A stretch of 54,808 nt of DNA from Prevotella sp. (GCA_017474515.1 JAFVHN010000056.1:1-54808), one strand, 5' to 3'. Positions 40,613-50,042 are shown, numbered from the stretch's first letter. The notes: generated by a model not told the origin, from the sequence alone. Program-made: numbers and translations.

Positions 40613-43512
40613 GTCTTAAAATTCGTTTTACATTCTTATTGGCATTATTCACATGGGCCGTGACCGGCATGAAGGCACAGCCCGAAGACCGCAGGCTGAC
40701 CATCAGCGGGCAGCTGCTGGATGCCGACCAGAAAGAGCCGATGGCGCAGGCAACCATACAACTTTTCCAAACCACCGACAGCACTTTCGTCGGCGGAACC
40801 ATCAGCAACAACCGCGGTTATTTCGACATTGAAGCACCGTCGAACGGCACCTACCGCCTGAAGATAACGTCGGTGGGCTACCAACCCATTGAACGCGAGG
40901 TGACTTTGCGGCGCAACCAAAACCAGGACCTGGGCAACCTGCTCATGTCGCCCGAAAGCTTTATGCTACAGGAAGCCGTCGTCACAGGGCGCGCCGCACA
41001 AGTGGTGGCACGCAAGGACACCCTCATCTACAACCCCGAGGCGTACCGAACACCCGAGGGCTCGGCCATAGAAGAGCTCATCAAGCGAATGCCGGGAGCA
41101 GAGGTCGATGAAGACGGAAACATCACCGTCAACGGAAAACAGGTGAAGAAAATCCTGCTCGACGGAAAGGAATTTATGCTCGGCGACGTGGAAACGGCAT
41201 TGAAAAACCTGCCCGTAAGCATCATCCAGAACGTGAAATTCTACGACCAGCAGAGCGACCAGGCGCGCATCACCGGCATTGAAGACGGCAACAAGGAAAC
41301 GGTGCTCGACTTCACCATCAAGAAGGGCATGAACCGCGGATACATGACCAATCTCGACATTGCCGGAGGCACGCAACACCGATACGCCTCCCGGGGAATG
41401 GGCAGCAGCTTCACCGACAAGACGCGATTTGTGCTCATGGGCAACTTCAACAACAAGGAGGAAAACGCCGGATGGTGGAACCGCCGGGGACTGAATGCCC
41501 GCAAGATGCTGGGCACCAACCTCAACTACGACGACGGCAAGAAGTTGAAAATGGATGCCAGCATACGGTGGAACCACCGCAACGGCGACAATGTGAACGA
41601 CAACACCAGCGAGAACTTCTATAGCGAGGAACACCGCACCTTCTCAAACAGCCACTCGAAAAATCTCACCCGAAGCAACAACTGGAACGGCAACCTGCGC
41701 TTTGAATGGAAACCCGACACGCTGACCAACATCCTCATCCGCGCCAATGGCAGCCTGGGCACCAACGATGCCACGCAGACCTCACTGTCGGCAACATTCT
41801 CCGACGACCCCTATCTCTACGTTTCCGACCCGCTCGACAACGAAGCCATCACGCTGATGAACGCTAAGCAACTGGCCGTCAACCACAACATGCAGTCGAG
41901 CCTCACCTACGGCGAAAACAAAAATATCTGGGGAATGGTGCAGTTCTACCGCCGCCTCAACCCGAAAGGCCGCAACATCACCCTGCGACTGGAAGGCAGC
42001 GCCGGAGACAGCCAGCAGGAAAACACCTCGAACAACGAAGTGCAGCTCTTCCGCGAAAAGAACATTGCCGGACAGGATTCCACCTACTTCACCGCCCGCT
42101 ACAACACCACCCCAACCGACAACAGCGGCTACGTGATCAGCGCACTCTACAGCGAACCGCTATGGAAAGGCGCACACCTGCAAACCAACTACGAGCTGCG
42201 CTACAGCCAAAACAAAAGCGACCGCCAAACCTACGACTTCAGCCACCAGCCCGAAAACATCTTCTCGGGAATCATCCCCGTTTATCGCGAATGGGACACT
42301 TGGCTGGCTCCCGTGCGCAGCACCCTCGACGGATTTCTTGACAAAAACCTCAGCCGGTATTCCGAATACAAGAACTACACCCACAACATCCGCCTCACCC
42401 TGCGACACTGGCAGGAGGAGTACGACTACAACGTGGGCTTCCTCGTGCAGCCGCAGCACTCAGACTTCGTGCAAGACTACCGCGGCATCTACGTTGACAC
42501 CGTGCGCAACGTCACCAACCTGACGCCGACCATCGACTTCCACTACAAGTTCAGCGACCAGCAGAACATCTGGGTTCACTACAGGGGCGACACGCAACAG
42601 CCCGACATCACCCAGCTGCTTGACATCACCGACGACTCCAACCCCCTCTACATCTCGCAGGGCAATCCCGGGCTGAAGCCGCAATTCACCAACTCGCTCA
42701 ACGTCTATTACAACAACTACATCCAAAAGCACAAGCGCAGCTTCGTGGTCTATGGCAACTACCGCAACACGCGCAACAGCATCTCGAACCTTGTGCGCTA
42801 CAACAGCACCACCGGCGGCAGCATTTCGCGGCCCGAGAACATCAACGGCAACTGGAACGCCGACGGCGGATTTACCTTCAACACCGCCCTCGACTCGGCC
42901 GCGCACTGGAACATCGGCACCGACACCCGCGCCCGCTACAACAACTACGTCAGCTATATAGCACAGCAGAGGGCCGATGCGCGGAAAAACACCACGCACT
43001 CCGTCAACCTCACCGAAAGGCTCAACTTCAGCTTCCGCAACGACTGGCTGGAGGTGACGCTCGACGGATGGTGCAACTACCAGCACACGCGCAACGAGCT
43101 GCAGCCCACCGCCAACCTCGACACCTGGCAGTTCAACTACGGCGGACAGATGCTCCTCAGGCTGCCCTACGGCATTGAGATGAGCACCAACCTCCACGAA
43201 AACTGCCGCCGAGGATACAACGACCCGTCGTCGAACACCAACGAGCTCATCTGGAACGGACAGGTCACCAAGTCGTTCCTCAAGAGCAAGTCGCTCGTGG
43301 TCAGCCTCAATTTCTACGACATCCTCGCACAGCAGAGCAACTACAGCCGATGGATTTCGGCCACAGGGCGAAGCGACACACGCTACAACAGCATCAACTC
43401 CTACGCCATGCTCCACGTGCGCTATCGTCTCAACATGTTCGGCGGAAAAGTGGACACCGAGGGACGTTACGACAAAAAATGGGGAAACAACGACCGCCGC
43501 AACCGATGGTAA
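40609..43512 (+). CDS. TonB-receptor-like outer-membrane beta-barrel protein
   Basis: A 967-residue protein with a signal peptide (1-23). Residues 28-110 form a carboxypeptidase regulatory-like (CNA/transthyretin) domain (ISGQLLDADQKEPMAQATIQLF, then YRLKITSVGYQPIEREV). A plug-like domain follows at about 125-215 (LQEAVVTGRAAQVVARKDTLIYN, IEELIKRMPGAEVDEDGNITVNGK), then a barrel (OMP_b-brl_3 type) to the end. It likely lets the products of the flanking GH9 enzymes cross the outer membrane. No SusD-like partner is nearby. It starts 24 bp after the first GH9 gene. Confidence 0.88.
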   Translation: MSLKIRFTFLLALFTWAVTGMKAQPEDRRLTISGQLLDADQKEPMAQATIQLFQTTDSTFVGGTISNNRGYFDIEAPSNGTYRLKITSVGYQPIEREVTLRRNQNQDLGNLLMSPESFMLQEAVVTGRAAQVVARKDTLIYNPEAYRTPEGSAIEELIKRMPGAEVDEDGNITVNGKQVKKILLDGKEFMLGDVETALKNLPVSIIQNVKFYDQQSDQARITGIEDGNKETVLDFTIKKGMNRGYMTNLDIAGGTQHRYASRGMGSSFTDKTRFVLMGNFNNKEENAGWWNRRGLNARKMLGTNLNYDDGKKLKMDASIRWNHRNGDNVNDNTSENFYSEEHRTFSNSHSKNLTRSNNWNGNLRFEWKPDTLTNILIRANGSLGTNDATQTSLSATFSDDPYLYVSDPLDNEAITLMNAKQLAVNHNMQSSLTYGENKNIWGMVQFYRRLNPKGRNITLRLEGSAGDSQQENTSNNEVQLFREKNIAGQDSTYFTARYNTTPTDNSGYVISALYSEPLWKGAHLQTNYELRYSQNKSDRQTYDFSHQPENIFSGIIPVYREWDTWLAPVRSTLDGFLDKNLSRYSEYKNYTHNIRLTLRHWQEEYDYNVGFLVQPQHSDFVQDYRGIYVDTVRNVTNLTPTIDFHYKFSDQQNIWVHYRGDTQQPDITQLLDITDDSNPLYISQGNPGLKPQFTNSLNVYYNNYIQKHKRSFVVYGNYRNTRNSISNLVRYNSTTGGSISRPENINGNWNADGGFTFNTALDSAAHWNIGTDTRARYNNYVSYIAQQRADARKNTTHSVNLTERLNFSFRNDWLEVTLDGWCNYQHTRNELQPTANLDTWQFNYGGQMLLRLPYGIEMSTNLHENCRRGYNDPSSNTNELIWNGQVTKSFLKSKSLVVSLNFYDILAQQSNYSRWISATGRSDTRYNSINSYAMLHVRYRLNMFGGKVDTEGRYDKKWGNNDRRNRW

Positions 43513-43565
43513 TTTAAAACCTGGCCTACCTCCAACCCCTGACGGGGGATTGTGCAACCTCACAT

Positions 43566-43596
43566 CTTCCCCCAAGGGGGGATTAGAGGGGGGCTC
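43566..43596. repeat. CCCCCAAGGGGGGATTAGAG-type hairpin
   Basis: C5/G5 stem with an AAGG-like centre followed by ATTAGAGGGGGGCT. It sits in the 100-bp gap before the second GH9. I recall this motif as common between Bacteroidetes genes. A similar CTCCCCTCGGGAGGGGG element is at 46747. Confidence 0.6.
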
Positions 43597-43612
43597 CTAT
43601 TTCACCTTTTAT

Positions 43613-46132
43613 ATGAAGCACTACTCAACCATGATTCTCGCCCTTCTGTTCATTATGCAGACGGCGGGAGCACAGACTTTCAAACTCAATGCCGACGGCT
43701 ATTTCAACGCCGGCGGAACCGACGTGATGGCCTTCAGCGACTTCTATCCCGAAGGACATCAGGGCGGCGTGTGTGTCATCATGAATGCCAAGCGCATTGC
43801 CACCAACGGCGACATACGCCTGGAGGCCACGCCCGGGCAATGGCAACCCGTGCCCAAACAACTCAGCCGCAAGGCCGAGGGCAACAAAATCACCACAACC
43901 CTCTGTTACCCAGACTCTTCGCGCCATCTGACGGGCTTCAATCCGATGGTCTATCCCGACTACCAGTTCAACTACACCGTCACCGTGGAGCCGCAGGGAC
44001 AGGGCATCCTCGTCACCGTGGACCTCGACAAGCCCGTGCCGCAGTTCCTGCTCGGAAAGGTGGGCTTCAACCTGGAATTTTTCCCCGGCGAACTCTTCGG
44101 AAAGCCGTGGCTCATGGACGACCAGGCAGGCATCTATCCGCAGCAGCCCAACGCGCCACTTGAACTCTTGCCCACCAACCGCGGCCACGACGGCGACTAC
44201 TTTGCCAGACGCGGGCAAAAGGCCGACCTGGCACAACTCGACGGCGAGGGCTACAGCCCCTTGCGAGCCGACGACATCATTGCCGCGCCCTACGCCGAGG
44301 GCCGCCGCTTCACATCGCGCCCCGACGACGCCGCGCAGAAAGTCACCGTGGAGAGTTTCACCGGCAACCTGAAACTCTACGACGGCCGCATGAACCACAA
44401 CAACGGATGGTTCGTGCTGCGCAGCGAGATTGCCCAGGGAGCCACCAAGGGCGCCGTCAAGTGGCTGATAACCCCCGAGGTGGACAACAACTGGCGATAC
44501 CAGCCCGTCATTCAGACCTCACAAGTGGGCTACCTCACCAACCAGCAGAAGCGCGTTGTCATTGAAACCGACCGCCGCGACAGCCTCTCGGCCGCCGAGG
44601 CCACCCTCTGGCGCATAGAGGCCGCCGGCGAGCGGCTCGTCAGCACCGTGAAGGCCGACTCGTGGGGCCGCTTCCTGCGCTATCACTACCTCACCGCCGA
44701 CTTTTCCAACGTCACCGAGCCCGGACTCTATCGCGTGCGCTACGGCATGGAGCAGTCCAGCGTCTTCCGCATCGGCGACAATGTCTATGACCGCGGCGTG
44801 TGGCAACCCGTGGTGGAATATTTCCTGCCCGTGCAGATGTGCCACATGCGCGTAAGCGAGAAATACCGCATCTGGCACGATGCCTGCCACATGGACGACG
44901 CCCTCATGGCCCGCGTGGGCAACCATATCGACGGCTACGACCAGCGCCCCGGGCTCAGCAAGTTTGCCGAGGGTGAGCGCGTGCCGGGCGTGAACGTCGG
45001 GGGATGGCACGACGCCGGAGACTTCGACCTGCGCGTGGAGTCGCAGGCCGGAGAGGCTTACATCCTTGCCCTGGCCTACGAGCAGTTCCACCCCGACATC
45101 GACGTCACCGCCATCGACCAGCAACGCCACCGCGTGGAAATCCATGAGCCCGACGGCAAGAACGACATCCTCCAGCAGGTGGAGAACGGTGCCCTCACCG
45201 TGGTGCGCTCCTACCAGGCGCTCGGACGGCTCTATCGCGGCATCATCTGCAACTCCCTGCGGCAATACGCCATGCTGGGCGACGCGGCGGCCATGACCGA
45301 CGGACTGGCCGGAAATGCCGACGACCGATGGATTTTCACCGAGGACAACCCCGGGCGCGCACTCTCCACGGCCGCCAACCTGGCCGGAGCGGCCCGCGTG
45401 CTGCGCGGCTTCAACGACGCCCTGGCCGGGGAATGTCAGACCATTGCCGCCACCATCTACCGCGACACCCAGGCCTCGGGATTTCTCGTGGGAAGCAAGT
45501 TGCAGGCGGCCGTGGAACTCTATCTCACCACGGGCGAGCAGCCTTACCTCGACTTCATTCTCAGCCAGCAGGAGCTCATCACCCGAGGCATAGGACGCAC
45601 GGGATGGTACACGGCACGCATCGCCAAAATGCTGGAAACCAAGAAGGACAAGCAGAGCCGCCGGTTCGCCGCCGCCTTCCGGCAGGCACTCAACCAATAT
45701 CGCGATCAACTGGAGCGACAGGCCGCCGAAACGCCCTACGGCGTGCCCTACCGTCCCAGCATCTGGGGGGCAGGATGGGACATCCAGCGCTTTGGATTTG
45801 AATACTATTTCCTCACCAGCGCCTATCCCGACATCTTCCCGAAAGAAACCGTGAACAACGCGCTGAACTTCATCCTTGGCTGCCATCCCGGCAGCAACAC
45901 GGCATCGTTCGCCTCGGGCGTGGGGGCACGCTCGGCAACGGTGGCCTACGGACTGAACCGCGCCGACTGGAGCTACATCCCCGGCGGAGTGGTGTCGGGC
46001 ACGGCGCTCATCCGCCCCGATTTCCCCGAACTGCTCACCTTCCCCTTCCTGTGGCAGCAGGTGGAATACGTCCTGGGCGGCGGTTCCTCGCACTACATGT
46101 TCCTGGTGCTGGCAGCAATGGAGAAAAAATAA
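43613..46132 (+). CDS. Secreted GH9 glycoside hydrolase (second copy)
   Basis: An 839-residue paralogue of the gene at 38062 with the same layout: signal peptide (1-20), N-terminal beta-rich domain with the shared DLDKPVP...VGFNLEFFP stretch (about 140-165), CelD N-type Ig domain (TSQVGYLTNQQKRVVIE), then the GH9 barrel. DAGD at 467-470 and E818 in WQQVEYVLGG are kept, but the sequence around the acid differs from the first copy, suggesting a different substrate or cleavage pattern. The start is the ATG at 43613; the longer frame runs through the G-rich hairpin. A terminator-like hairpin follows. Confidence 0.9.
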   Translation: MKHYSTMILALLFIMQTAGAQTFKLNADGYFNAGGTDVMAFSDFYPEGHQGGVCVIMNAKRIATNGDIRLEATPGQWQPVPKQLSRKAEGNKITTTLCYPDSSRHLTGFNPMVYPDYQFNYTVTVEPQGQGILVTVDLDKPVPQFLLGKVGFNLEFFPGELFGKPWLMDDQAGIYPQQPNAPLELLPTNRGHDGDYFARRGQKADLAQLDGEGYSPLRADDIIAAPYAEGRRFTSRPDDAAQKVTVESFTGNLKLYDGRMNHNNGWFVLRSEIAQGATKGAVKWLITPEVDNNWRYQPVIQTSQVGYLTNQQKRVVIETDRRDSLSAAEATLWRIEAAGERLVSTVKADSWGRFLRYHYLTADFSNVTEPGLYRVRYGMEQSSVFRIGDNVYDRGVWQPVVEYFLPVQMCHMRVSEKYRIWHDACHMDDALMARVGNHIDGYDQRPGLSKFAEGERVPGVNVGGWHDAGDFDLRVESQAGEAYILALAYEQFHPDIDVTAIDQQRHRVEIHEPDGKNDILQQVENGALTVVRSYQALGRLYRGIICNSLRQYAMLGDAAAMTDGLAGNADDRWIFTEDNPGRALSTAANLAGAARVLRGFNDALAGECQTIAATIYRDTQASGFLVGSKLQAAVELYLTTGEQPYLDFILSQQELITRGIGRTGWYTARIAKMLETKKDKQSRRFAAAFRQALNQYRDQLERQAAETPYGVPYRPSIWGAGWDIQRFGFEYYFLTSAYPDIFPKETVNNALNFILGCHPGSNTASFASGVGARSATVAYGLNRADWSYIPGGVVSGTALIRPDFPELLTFPFLWQQVEYVLGGGSSHYMFLVLAAMEKK

Positions 46133-46174
46133 ACCGCCCCTTTCCTTTGGCCCCCACCCCACCCCGTGGCGGCA

Positions 46175-46231
46175 AAAACATAAATTCCGCCGCATTGTGC
46201 ATACCCTGCATGGTGCGGCGGAATGTTTATT
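46175..46231 (+). terminator. Long hairpin after the second GH9 gene
   Basis: ATTCCGCCGCA pairs with TGCGGCGGAAT (with AACAT/ATGTT extending the stem) around a 19-bp centre, 43 bp after the GH9 stop. The run of T after it is short, so the terminator role is inferred. Confidence 0.55.
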
Positions 46232-46317
46232 GCTACGCACAACCTCGGGCGCTGAGAGGTGGAAAAAACGTTCACCAAATGTAGGGACGCGAGGTATCGC
46301 GCCCGAAAAAAAACAGG

Positions 46318-46533
46318 GGGGTAATTTTGGTAAAAAATCTTGACAAAATTACCAAAATTTTGAAGATTTTGTAAAGCATTGATTTACAACAACTTGCAAA
46401 TCACCCGAATTTTGACCGCAAATTTCAGGGAGAGATCTTGAAGATTTCTCCCCTCAAACTTCAAAATCTCTCCTCGAAATTTGCGGTCAAACCTCTTGGA
46501 GTGCCCAAATTTTTATGAAAAATCTTGACAAAA
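46318..46533 (+). repeat. Intergenic palindromic element, copy F
   Basis: The most diverged copy, in the A/B/C orientation. TCTTGACAAAA stands at both ends and the long inverted repeat is kept (TTTGACCGCAAATTTC and GAAATTTGCGGTCAAA), but the short AAACCGCTGAA hairpin has decayed to GTAAAGCATTGATTTAC. Confidence 0.82.
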
Positions 46534-46566
46534 CGACGCGGTAGGAACCAACTTAAAAGCCAATTT

Positions 46567-46740
46567 AGGAGCCGACGCTTCCAAGCGTCGGAGTAATAAA
46601 TAATCTGAACATTATAAGGTCCGATGCCATTAGGAGCCGACGCTTCCAAGCGTCGGAGTATATATTTCTACCGCGTCTTACTATATACTCCGACGCTCGG
46701 AGGCGTCGGCTCCTAAGTCGGCTCTACAAAATCGGCTCCT
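46567..46740. repeat. REP-like GC hairpin cluster
   Basis: Two copies of GGAGCCGACGCTTCCAAGCG hairpin (stems at 46572-46591 and 46637-46656), one CCGACGC-TCGGAG-GCGTCGG (46690-46709), then GGCTCCTA half-units up to 46740. Adjacent to palindromic element copy F, as at 13.4-13.9 kb. Confidence 0.85.
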
Positions 46741-46785
46741 ACCGCAGAGCTCCCCTCGGGAGGGGGCGGGGGTGGGCTGTAGCTC

Positions 46786-49389
46786 CTACAGCCTGCCCTT
46801 TTCCTCGTTTCCGGCACCCGTTCCGCGATATTTCGAGCCGGTGGCGTTGAAGTTGTAGGTCAGCGTCAGGCCCACGCACTGGGTGTAGGAATCAACATAC
46901 TGATAGGTCTTGCCAATGTCGTAGTAAGTGGTGATTTCACTGCATGAGGTGCGGAAGATGTCGTTGGCGTAGAGCGTTGCCGACAACCGTCCCTCCAAGA
47001 AGGTCTTCTGCACCCGCGCATTCACCGCGAAGTTGCTGCCGCGATACATAAAACCCCAGTGGTTGCTGCCGGTATAGCTGACGTGCAAGAGCGCCTTGGT
47101 GGCGGGGTTGAAGACGAACCAGCTCTTCAGGTCGAAGCTGAATTCCGGTTTGTTCAGCTTCTCGGAAGCGCCGTAGCCCTGGGCGTCGAACATCTGCTGA
47201 TAGTAGTGCAGGGTGGCGGTGGGCTGCCAAAAGCCCAGCTTGGGAGAGGCCACAAGGGTGGCATAGACGCGGTCCTGGTGGTCGAAGTTGAGGGGCTGGA
47301 AAATGCCTATCTCCTTCTCTTCGTCGTAAACCCTGCAAATATGCGTGAAGAGGTCGTTCTCGCGGGTGAAGCCCGTCACGAAGGTCAGCCACGAATAGGT
47401 GAGGTTGAGGTCCACACTTTGTCGTACCGAAGGCCGCAAGAGTGGATTTCCGCCTTCGTAGAACATTCGGCTGTCGTAAACAATCACCGAGCTCAGCATG
47501 TTGTAGGGCGGGCGGGTGATGCGCTTGCTATAGCCGAGCTGTGCGCCCCACTTTCCCTTGCGCCATCCCACCGACAGGTTGGGGAACCAGTCGTTGTAGG
47601 TCCGGCTGGGCTCTGCCTGCCAGGTGCCGAACGAGGAGTAATCGGCCGCCACGTGCTCAAAGCGCAGCCCGCCGTTCAGCTGCCATTGTCCCCACTGCAA
47701 CTCATAGTCGGCAAAGGCGGCAATGTTTTTTTCCTTCATCTCGTTGTCAACGTCGGGAATGATGTTTTCCTCGTTGATGTTGACGCCGTGGCTCTGCGTG
47801 GACGTGGCCTCCGAGCCGCCGCTGAGCACGCCTTTCCACACGGGATAGGTGAGCACCAGCTTGCCGGCAGCCATGCGGCGGTCTTCACTATTGAACGTGG
47901 TGATGGTGCGGTCGCCCAGTTCGCGGCTGAACTCCTGCTGGTAGAGCTGGTCCTGGCTTTTGCGCCGCAACACGGTGGCATTCAGGTCGATGCCCATCTG
48001 CCCCACCTTTCCTATATAGTAAGTGTTCAGTTCCCACACGGGCCGGTCGGGCGTGCGGATATCTGTTTTCAGGAAGACGTCGCCATAGAACTCCCCGTTC
48101 TTCTGGTATCTCTGACTCATGTCGGTCTTGAAGCCGTTGTAAAAAACTTTCTGCGAAGAGAAGGTCAGGCCCAGGGAATGGTCGGCGTTGAAGTCGTAGT
48201 TCATTCCGGCGTTGTACTCCAGTTGTGTCCAGCTGCTCCTGATGGGCAGGTCAACGCGTGCGAAGAACTGGTCTTTCCTGATTTGCAGCTCCTGCTCCAC
48301 GTCTTGTTCCACGCTGTAGTGGCCATTGTCGAGGGCCACGGTGGCGAAGGCCTCCAGGCCGCCGGTGCGGTATTTGAAGGTCAGGTCGTCGTAGGTGTTC
48401 CACTTGTTGTTCTTCCACGTCTGGCTGGTGGCCATCAGGCTGAAGCCGTCGCCCTGCGTCTTCAGCGTCTTGATGCGAATGACGGCGTTCACCTCGGCAT
48501 TGTATTTCGCCCCCGGCGTGGTGATGATGTCCACGTTCTTGATGTCCACCGACTTGAGCTGCCTGAGCTCGTTGGCGTCGCGCACCTTCTTGTTGTTGAT
48601 GTAGATTTCGGGCTCGCCCTTGGCCACTACGGTGAACTTGCCGTCCTTGCCCTGCACCAGGGGGAGCATGGAAAGCAGGTCGTCGGCGGTGCCCACGTCG
48701 CGGAGGATGCTGTGCTGCACATCAACGGTCATGCCGCCGGTGGTCATCTTGTACTGAGGTATTTCGCCCTTCACGGTAACTCCCTGCACGGTATAGGTCT
48801 CGGGGTGCAGGGTGACGGTGCCGACGTGCCCTGTGCCGACCAGCCGCGTCACGGTCTTATAGCCTACGAAGCTGACTTTCATGATGACGCGCTGCTCCTT
48901 GCATGGTATGACGAAGTCGCCGTTCTCGTTGCTCACGCTGCCGTTGACGTATGTGGAATCTGCGGTGCCCGAAGGTGACATGGCAGCGCTGAGCAACGAG
49001 ATGTTGGCGTACTCCACGGGGCGGCCGGCGTTATCTACTACGCGGCCAATGACCTTGGTGTCAGCCTTTTGCGTACATTCTATGTAGATGCGGTCGCCGT
49101 CGTAGGTCACTTTCATGGGATAGAAGCCAATGACCTCGCGCAACGCGTCGCGGATGGCAAGGCCGTGGAAGCGGCAGGTCACGGTGAAATCCTCAAGGTC
49201 GTTGTAAACAAAGGAGATGTCGTACTGCCCCTGCCCCTGGGCATTGAGGTCCTCGAGCACGCGGCTGAGCGACTGGTTCTGGTAGTTGCGGGTGAGGCGC
49301 ACGGCGGCTTGCGAAGCGCCCTGCTGGTTCTGGGCCACGGCGGCCAAGGCCATGGCGCACAGCAACAGCATGATATATGCTTTTTTCAT
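46786..49389 (-). CDS. Outer-membrane barrel protein with STN signalling domain
   Basis: The 867-residue protein has a signal peptide (1-19, MKKAYIMLLLCAMALAAVA), an N-terminal secretin/TonB STN-like domain (about 25-110, NYQNQSLSRVLEDLNAQGQGQYDISFVYNDL), a carboxypeptidase regulatory-like domain (about 112-200, VIGRVVDNAGRPVEYANISLLS), a plug-like region (about 205-310) and a barrel (about 320-867). It resembles FecA-like transducers that pass a signal to an anti-sigma factor. The gene is 17 bp after the anti-sigma gene. The open frame extends to 49944 but only the ATG at 49389 gives a signal peptide. Confidence 0.87.
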   Translation of the reverse strand: MKKAYIMLLLCAMALAAVAQNQQGASQAAVRLTRNYQNQSLSRVLEDLNAQGQGQYDISFVYNDLEDFTVTCRFHGLAIRDALREVIGFYPMKVTYDGDRIYIECTQKADTKVIGRVVDNAGRPVEYANISLLSAAMSPSGTADSTYVNGSVSNENGDFVIPCKEQRVIMKVSFVGYKTVTRLVGTGHVGTVTLHPETYTVQGVTVKGEIPQYKMTTGGMTVDVQHSILRDVGTADDLLSMLPLVQGKDGKFTVVAKGEPEIYINNKKVRDANELRQLKSVDIKNVDIITTPGAKYNAEVNAVIRIKTLKTQGDGFSLMATSQTWKNNKWNTYDDLTFKYRTGGLEAFATVALDNGHYSVEQDVEQELQIRKDQFFARVDLPIRSSWTQLEYNAGMNYDFNADHSLGLTFSSQKVFYNGFKTDMSQRYQKNGEFYGDVFLKTDIRTPDRPVWELNTYYIGKVGQMGIDLNATVLRRKSQDQLYQQEFSRELGDRTITTFNSEDRRMAAGKLVLTYPVWKGVLSGGSEATSTQSHGVNINEENIIPDVDNEMKEKNIAAFADYELQWGQWQLNGGLRFEHVAADYSSFGTWQAEPSRTYNDWFPNLSVGWRKGKWGAQLGYSKRITRPPYNMLSSVIVYDSRMFYEGGNPLLRPSVRQSVDLNLTYSWLTFVTGFTRENDLFTHICRVYDEEKEIGIFQPLNFDHQDRVYATLVASPKLGFWQPTATLHYYQQMFDAQGYGASEKLNKPEFSFDLKSWFVFNPATKALLHVSYTGSNHWGFMYRGSNFAVNARVQKTFLEGRLSATLYANDIFRTSCSEITTYYDIGKTYQYVDSYTQCVGLTLTYNFNATGSKYRGTGAGNEEKGRL

Positions 49390-49406
49390 AAAAAGGTCGG
49401 GGATTA

Positions 49407-50042
49407 TTAAGGTTTCACAATCAGCTTGCCATTCTCCACGGCGAGGTGTACGCGGTCGAAGTGGTTGAGGTCGGCCACCACCCTGTCGAGGCTGTCGGTG
49501 CGGTTCCATTTGTAGTAGAGGCGCAGGGCGTGGGCCGCTTCGCTGTTGACGACCAGCTCTTTCTGATAATGGCCGGCCATCTCCCTGAGCATGTCGTCGA
49601 GGGGCACGTCCTGGAAGATGCGCACCGCGTCGGCCAGGCTGTCGGCGGGCTGGGGCTGGGGCTGGCTGACAATGGTGTCGGGCGGCGCTACGGCCAGCTC
49701 CACGGTGTCGGTTTTCGGCGCGGCCGCCTCGCTTTTCTTCAGCATGCGGATGGCGGCGTATGCAATGCCCGAAAGCATGAGCACGCCAATGGCCACCGCC
49801 GCAATCTTCCTGAGAACAGGGCTGAATGACAGGAGGGTGGAAGGTTTGGAAGGACTGGCTTCCGGCTCTACTCCCTGCCCGTTCAGTTTTTCCATAAAGA
49901 TGGCATCGGTGGCCCGCACCATCGCGTTGTAGAGCTGCCGGCACTCCTCGTCGGCCATCAACTGGCGGATTTCCTCCTCTGTGTAGCGGTCGGGATGCTC
50001 CTGCATCTCCAAGAGCCGCGTCAGTTTCTCGTCTTTTGTCAT
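49407..50042 (-). CDS. Anti-sigma factor with FecR C-terminal-like domain
   Basis: A 211-residue protein overlapping the sigma gene by 4 bp (ATGA type). Residues 1-95 are cytoplasmic (TKDEKLTRLLEMQEHPDRYTEEEIRQLMADEECRQLY). One membrane helix lies near 92-110 (AAVAIGVLMLSGIAYAAI). The periplasmic part ends with a DUF4974/STN-like domain (about 140-211, RIFQDVPLDDMLREMAGHYQKELVV, then RVHLAVENGKLIVKP). It probably senses the state of the STN-bearing barrel protein next to it and holds the sigma factor. Confidence 0.87.
   Translation of the reverse strand: MTKDEKLTRLLEMQEHPDRYTEEEIRQLMADEECRQLYNAMVRATDAIFMEKLNGQGVEPEASPSKPSTLLSFSPVLRKIAAVAIGVLMLSGIAYAAIRMLKKSEAAAPKTDTVELAVAPPDTIVSQPQPQPADSLADAVRIFQDVPLDDMLREMAGHYQKELVVNSEAAHALRLYYKWNRTDSLDRVVADLNHFDRVHLAVENGKLIVKP

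Noticed and set aside
44519-46240. Minus-strand open frame of 573 codons opposite the second GH9
   Set aside because: Shadow frame; the composition is the mirror of GC-rich codons and the GH9 catalytic residues lie on the plus strand.
47059-48978. Plus-strand open frame of 639 codons opposite the STN barrel gene
   Set aside because: Shadow frame with no signal peptide or motif; the minus strand encodes a full STN/plug/barrel protein.
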